Assembly (NCBI GenBank): GCA_036936605.1
Contig: JAUPFV010000004.1
Span: 143,946,973 to 144,010,972 of the forward strand
Length of the DNA stretch: 64,000 nucleotides
DNA from: Limnanthes douglasii subsp. nivea
Taxonomy: Eukaryota; Streptophyta; Magnoliopsida; Brassicales; Limnanthaceae
Reading direction: 5' to 3'
Below the pieces are notes generated by a model. The model was not told the DNA's origin and did not search any database. It saw nothing but the letters and a program-made list of their open reading frames with translations. Both the position numbers and the translations under genes were made by a program. This document shows positions 60,623 to 64,000 of the stretch, piece after piece. Positions within the stretch are counted from its first letter, which is position 1. Each line of letters starts with the position of its first letter.

Positions 60623-60650
60623 CGGCTAGTTTAATCAACTAGCCGTTGCG
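60618..60650. other. Perfect hairpin 2 in hAT (14-bp stem, 5-bp loop)
   Basis: CGCAACGGCTAGTT, loop TAATC, AACTAGCCGTTGCG. Immediately upstream of the ORF start. AACGGCTAG palindromes are, from memory, common in plant hAT elements. Confidence 0.9.
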
Positions 60651-60676
60651 TTTGAACGTGCGGACCATCCGCACGG

Positions 60677-60721
60677 TGACGTCACGGATGACGTCACGGA
60701 TACCGTCATTTGCTGACGTCA
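60677..60721. promoter_or_regulatory. Three TGACGTCA palindromes
   Basis: TGACGTCA at 60677-60684, 60689-60696 and 60714-60721. This octamer is the classic plant bZIP (TGA factor, as-1-like) binding core. The spacing is 12 and 25 bp. A CTATATATAG box lies about 100 bp further upstream of the minus-strand ORF (60818-60827). Confidence 0.65.
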
Positions 60722-61733
60722 TCCGTGACTGATTTTTTTTTAAAAAAAATATTTTTTTATAAAAAAATTAATTTTTTTATAAGTTATGCGCTTTAAACTA
60801 TTTAAAAAATCAAAACTCTATATATAGGATTGCGCACTAATATTTAAAAAAAAAATTAAAAAAAATTATATAAATAGGAAATTCAAACTATTATTTAAAA
60901 AAAATATAACTCTATAAATAGATTTTTCGAACTATTAGTTTTTTAATAATTTTAGTACTTTTATGAAAAATATATATTAAATTCTCTAGATTATTCAAAG
61001 AAATTTTATATTATTAACCCTTCCTTTTTTGCTAGTTTATTGAAAGAAATTTTATATTATTAACAAGTTAATTTGGACATTTGTCCGGATGCCCGGAGCG
61101 CTGTTGTTTTCACTTAATGGTACATAATAGATAGTTTATATTGTTGATGATGTTAATCTCCTAAATAAATATATTTAATTAATTATATTTAATTATGCCA
61201 TCCGAATATAATTCCTTTTTAGGAACAAATTACACGTAGTTAATTGAAACATAGTTGGTATTTTTGAATTTATTTCACAACCAAATTACATGTGTTTACG
61301 CAATTGGAACATAATCCAAATTTATACAATTTTAAAAACTTTAAATTTATACTTCAAATATTGAATACTTCAAATATTAAATTTATACTTCCAATGTTGT
61401 AATCGAAATACAAGTAGATGTATATATTTTATTTAATATCTATATAATATTAAATAAAATATCTTAAATACATAAATATAAATATATAATCAAACGTATC
61501 AAAATCAAATTACAATTATTTTTTTAGAATGTAATTGATTGATTATAAAATTTCGATTAAAATGATAACATATTTAAATTAAAATACATGAAATAGCATA
61601 ATTAACTCGTGTATATGGTACATATCTCAATTATTGAAATTAGATTCAATTAACACTTACAAATTAATTTTAAATAACATTATAAAATATTCTGATAAAC
61701 GGTTCTTAAATGGTTTATCTGGTGGTTTGAACT

Positions 61734-61915
61734 GGTGGTTTAATTGCGAAACTAGCCCATTAGGACTGCAAACCGGCAAGACCGCAAACTGACAGGACCG
61801 CATAAGAAGCAAACCGGCAGGACCGCAAACTGGTAGGACCGCAACCCGGTAGGACCGCAACCTGCCAGGACCGCAAACCGTGGTTCTGATTTAAACGGTT
61901 CCGATGGTTTGCGGT
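61734..61915 (+). repeat. hAT right subterminal array
   Basis: At least seven copies of the (A)GGACCGCAAAC(C)GG-type motif. The segment 61734-61830 aligns with 59013-59110 in the same orientation (shared AATTGCGAAACT, CCATTAGGACTGCAAACCGG, CAGGACCGCATAAG). Confidence 0.85.
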
Positions 61916-61923
61916 TCAGACCG

Positions 61924-61936
61924 TTTGCCACCCCTA
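61924..61936 (-). repeat. hAT right terminal inverted repeat
   Basis: TTTGCCACCCCTA, exact reverse complement of the left end. The duplication CTTGTGAC follows at 61937-61944. Confidence 0.85.
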
Positions 61937-61944
61937 CTTGTGAC

Positions 61945-62860
61945 TGACTAGGAGTGGCTCGTCCAACCTTCTCTACCACATTACCATTCGTTTATTTTTT
62001 ATTTTTTACAATTTTATCTTGCACAAGTTGTTTTCCGATTGGAATAAAAATTAAAAGAAGTGATGGAGAAAACGGTTAAAAATATAGAAAAGAAAATAGA
62101 CATTGTAAAAAAAGGAAAATTATTGTTTATTTTGGAAATTTTTGAATTATCATGAAATGACTTCAACAACTTGATTACAAATGAGCGAGAGAGGGGTATC
62201 ATGGATGACCCTTTGATTGTATTCAAGGTTAGAATACAATAAATTAAAATTAAAAGGCCACTTAACAATTTGGTAGAGCGCCAAAATTAAATTTTGAGAG
62301 ATTAATGTTGGATATTTTAGTGTAATTGGATTGACTAGTCGACCAATGCAGTCGTAATATATTATCGAGTAAGTCGGAGAGTGTGAAGTACACGCTTGTT
62401 AGAATATATTATGATTAGTGGGTCCAAGGGGCAGCTCCTGGTTGTGGTTAAGTTTATTTTGAATGATAAGGCTATTGTGAATATTCATGGAAATTTTGAA
62501 TTTGGAAAATTAATTCAAATTTGAATTTGAATAATTTTGCCCGTTTTTATCATTTAAAATTATACCCGTTATTGGACTTAAAACGGTTTTACAGTTTTTG
62601 AAATTTGGATGAATAAATAAGTATGGTTATGTTAAAGAAACAAAAAAAAAACAACAACATAAATCCATTCTCGTTGTTCAAATGCATACGCTCTGATTTT
62701 ATCCGGTTGAAAATTTTGGAGAACCACCAAAATAATTTCAATCAGAAATTGTTAAAACAAGACTTCAGAGTTTATCCGGAAATCTCTAAACAAATATTCC
62801 CAACAAAAGATTGAAATTATCTTTTCTTGTTTTAGGTAGATTGAAATGAGGAGATTGTTA
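61945..62860. other. Unassigned sequence, possible 5' region of a host gene
   Basis: No mobile-element pattern recognised. Near the right end, a pyrimidine-rich TATCTTTTCTTGTTTTAG ends at 62835, about 30 bp before the ATG of the next feature. This looks like a splice acceptor, so a 5'UTR intron is possible. The upstream exon was not identified. Confidence 0.35.
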
Positions 62861-62864
62861 TAAC

Positions 62865-62959
62865 ATGGCATCTCCTTTGGATAACTTGAAAGAGAATTTT
62901 TTGACATCGATGAATTCATTATCAAGTATTAAAGCAGGAAACGAATTATGGTATCATCC
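62865..62959 (+). CDS. Putative first coding exon of a host gene
   Basis: ATG at 62865 opens 31 codons plus two bases: MASPLDNLKENFLTSMNSLS, then SIKAGNELWYHP. The exon ends at a perfect plant 5' splice site (CC|GTAAGTTTTT at 62960). An acceptor-like pyrimidine tract and AG precede it by about 30 bp. The peptide has ordinary, non-repetitive composition, unlike the chance frames elsewhere in the window, and lies in the least repeat-like part. I do not recognise the family. No second exon could be found in the remaining 1 kb, so it would be beyond the window after a long intron. Start choice: no earlier in-frame ATG follows the putative acceptor. Confidence 0.4.
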
Positions 62960-64000
62960 GTAAGTTTTTCCCTTTTTGTTATTGGTGGACTATTATATAT
63001 CGATTTCTAGTTTTCGGTTTATAAAAATGGTGATGATCTCTGTTTATAAACATGCATCTGTGATTTAAATTGTTCCAAACTATTTGGAAAATGAAGAGTA
63101 GGTTATTTGTTTAATAACTACTTTTGCTGCAGTTATTTTGATCTTACATTTGAATATTCTTTAATTGTACTTGAAAATAACATTTAGGAAAGAAACACAG
63201 AAGCAATAAGAGTTTGATTTTTGCGTGGCTTGATTAAAAACTGGAGTTCATATGTCATAATACAATTTAATAACCAGTGAAGGATATCAAACTAGACGTC
63301 CATCAGCACATAAATGTGTTTCTTGCCAATGAATGGCTCACCCATGATGTAATAACAACAACAGTGCAATTTTTGTTATATTGAATGTTGTATGCGTAAT
63401 GAAACATGGACATGCTGTACCTACACGTAAACAGTACTTGTGCATGCACTGCTCCATAACAGGAAACTATCCCTTAGAACCCTAGCATAGAGAGTACACG
63501 CTAGACACCATCCTCGAAAATCAGTACATATTAAGGACCTGTCTAAATAACCAGAGGCTATCATGAAAGACTGCATGTCTAAATTTGCATGCAGTTGAAA
63601 TGCTATTATTTGTGTTTACAGACGTCTACTGCTCTATTTATGTGGCCATTAACTTAATTTTGTGTGAATTAAGTTTGGCTTAATATTGCATTAAAGGTAT
63701 GGATTTGTGTTCACACTGAAACGACTATAACGGTATAAGGAGAGTAAAACACGCCCGATAGTTATAATGTATAAATGTATTGCAATATATGAATTTTGCA
63801 TGGAAACATTGTTGGTATATACATGGCCTCCATACATGTCATGGAAGTACAATTTGTTAGATATATTTCTGATTGCAATGTTCTGCCAGAATTTAACGGT
63901 TTATGACAGTGTTATAGTAAATACTTCTGCATGTGTGAGAATTGTAGTAAAGTTGTTTGTATTAATATATATTAAAAAGGAAATTGCTGGACTGCCCTTC
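62960..64000. other. Putative intron or intergenic sequence to the window end
   Basis: Begins with GTAAGTTTTT and a T-rich stretch as expected of an intron. No further coding-like frame, repeat or mobile-element pattern was recognised up to 64000. Confidence 0.35.

Larger units (their letters stand above)
58955..61936. mobile_element. hAT DNA transposon, 2982 bp, non-autonomous
   Basis: The ends are inverted: TAGGGGTGGCAAA at 58955-58967 and TTTGCCACCCCTA at 61924-61936, the terminal pattern of many plant hAT elements, flanked by an 8-bp duplication with one mismatch. Inside are GC-rich subterminal arrays of a CCGGCAGGACCGCAAA-type motif at both ends, an 89-bp AT-rich tandem array, an unidentified ORF at 60104-60622, and a cluster of palindromes just upstream of it. 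No transposase domain was seen, so mobility would depend on an enzyme from elsewhere. The mismatch in the duplication suggests it is not very recent. Confidence 0.85.

Noticed and set aside
56110..61936. A single large autonomous hAT element joining the transposase relic to the TIR element
   Set aside because: The left TIR with its target duplication is at 58947-58967, to the right of the transposase relic, so the relic lies outside the element.
61657..61979. Minus-strand frames with repeated VLPVCGP-like units suggesting a repeat protein
   Set aside because: They are translations of the hAT subterminal DNA array. The repeat is at DNA level with TIR context, so a protein repeat is not the explanation.
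1..64000. CRISPR arrays, rRNA or tRNA genes, integrated pararetrovirus
   Set aside because: The tandem arrays lack alternating unique spacers. No rRNA core sequences or tRNA cloverleaf were spotted. All RT-bearing segments fit copia, Tat-gypsy or LINE order, and none showed a pararetroviral layout.

Overview
The window reads as repeat-rich, AT-rich intergenic DNA from a flowering plant, probably a eudicot. The evidence is the set of mobile elements: Ty1/copia with an initiator-Met primer site, Ty3/gypsy of the Tat/Retand type with an antisense extra ORF, L1-type LINEs with a plant RNase H tail, and hAT DNA transposons. No rRNA, tRNA, CRISPR or bacterial operon was seen. The species cannot be named from this sequence.

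Layout. 1-4.5 kb holds two decayed copia fragments on the plus strand. 4.5-14.7 kb is AT-rich DNA with no recognisable gene. 14.7-15.9 kb is a LINE ORF1 relic (DUF4283 plus zinc knuckle). 15.9-24.0 kb is Tat relic A, with gag-PR-RT-RNaseH-INT on the minus strand and an antisense ORF on the plus strand. 24.0-27.0 kb is a LINE ORF2 relic. 27-30.2 kb is non-coding with nested tandem duplications. 30.2-35.6 kb is Tat relic B. 35.6-44.6 kb is Tat relic C, apparently with its 5' LTR and primer-binding site but without RT. 45-46.6 kb is LTR debris. 46.6-49.2 kb is a second LINE ORF2 on the minus strand. 49.9-55.4 kb is a structurally complete copia element on the minus strand with two LTRs of about 585 bp, a 5-bp target duplication, PBS and PPT. 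56.1-57.7 kb is a hAT transposase relic. 58.95-61.94 kb is a separate hAT element with inverted ends and an 8-bp target duplication. 62.3-64 kb is outside the repeats and may begin a host gene, with a short coding exon followed by a consensus splice donor.

No pathway or operon is present. The genes relate to each other as layers of insertion, decay and local duplication. The copia element is the youngest datable layer: its LTRs differ at roughly 15 sites. It is nevertheless dead, carrying stop codons, a 323-bp internal frameshifting duplication and a 5' LTR that has lost its TATA box.

The most unusual structures are the hAT element whose subterminal arrays are in direct orientation and which carries an unrecognised ORF, the three Tat relics that each carry the antisense ORF, and the tandem arrays at the same internal position of two of those Tat relics. 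All protein assignments come from reading translations by eye against remembered family patterns; no database search was run.
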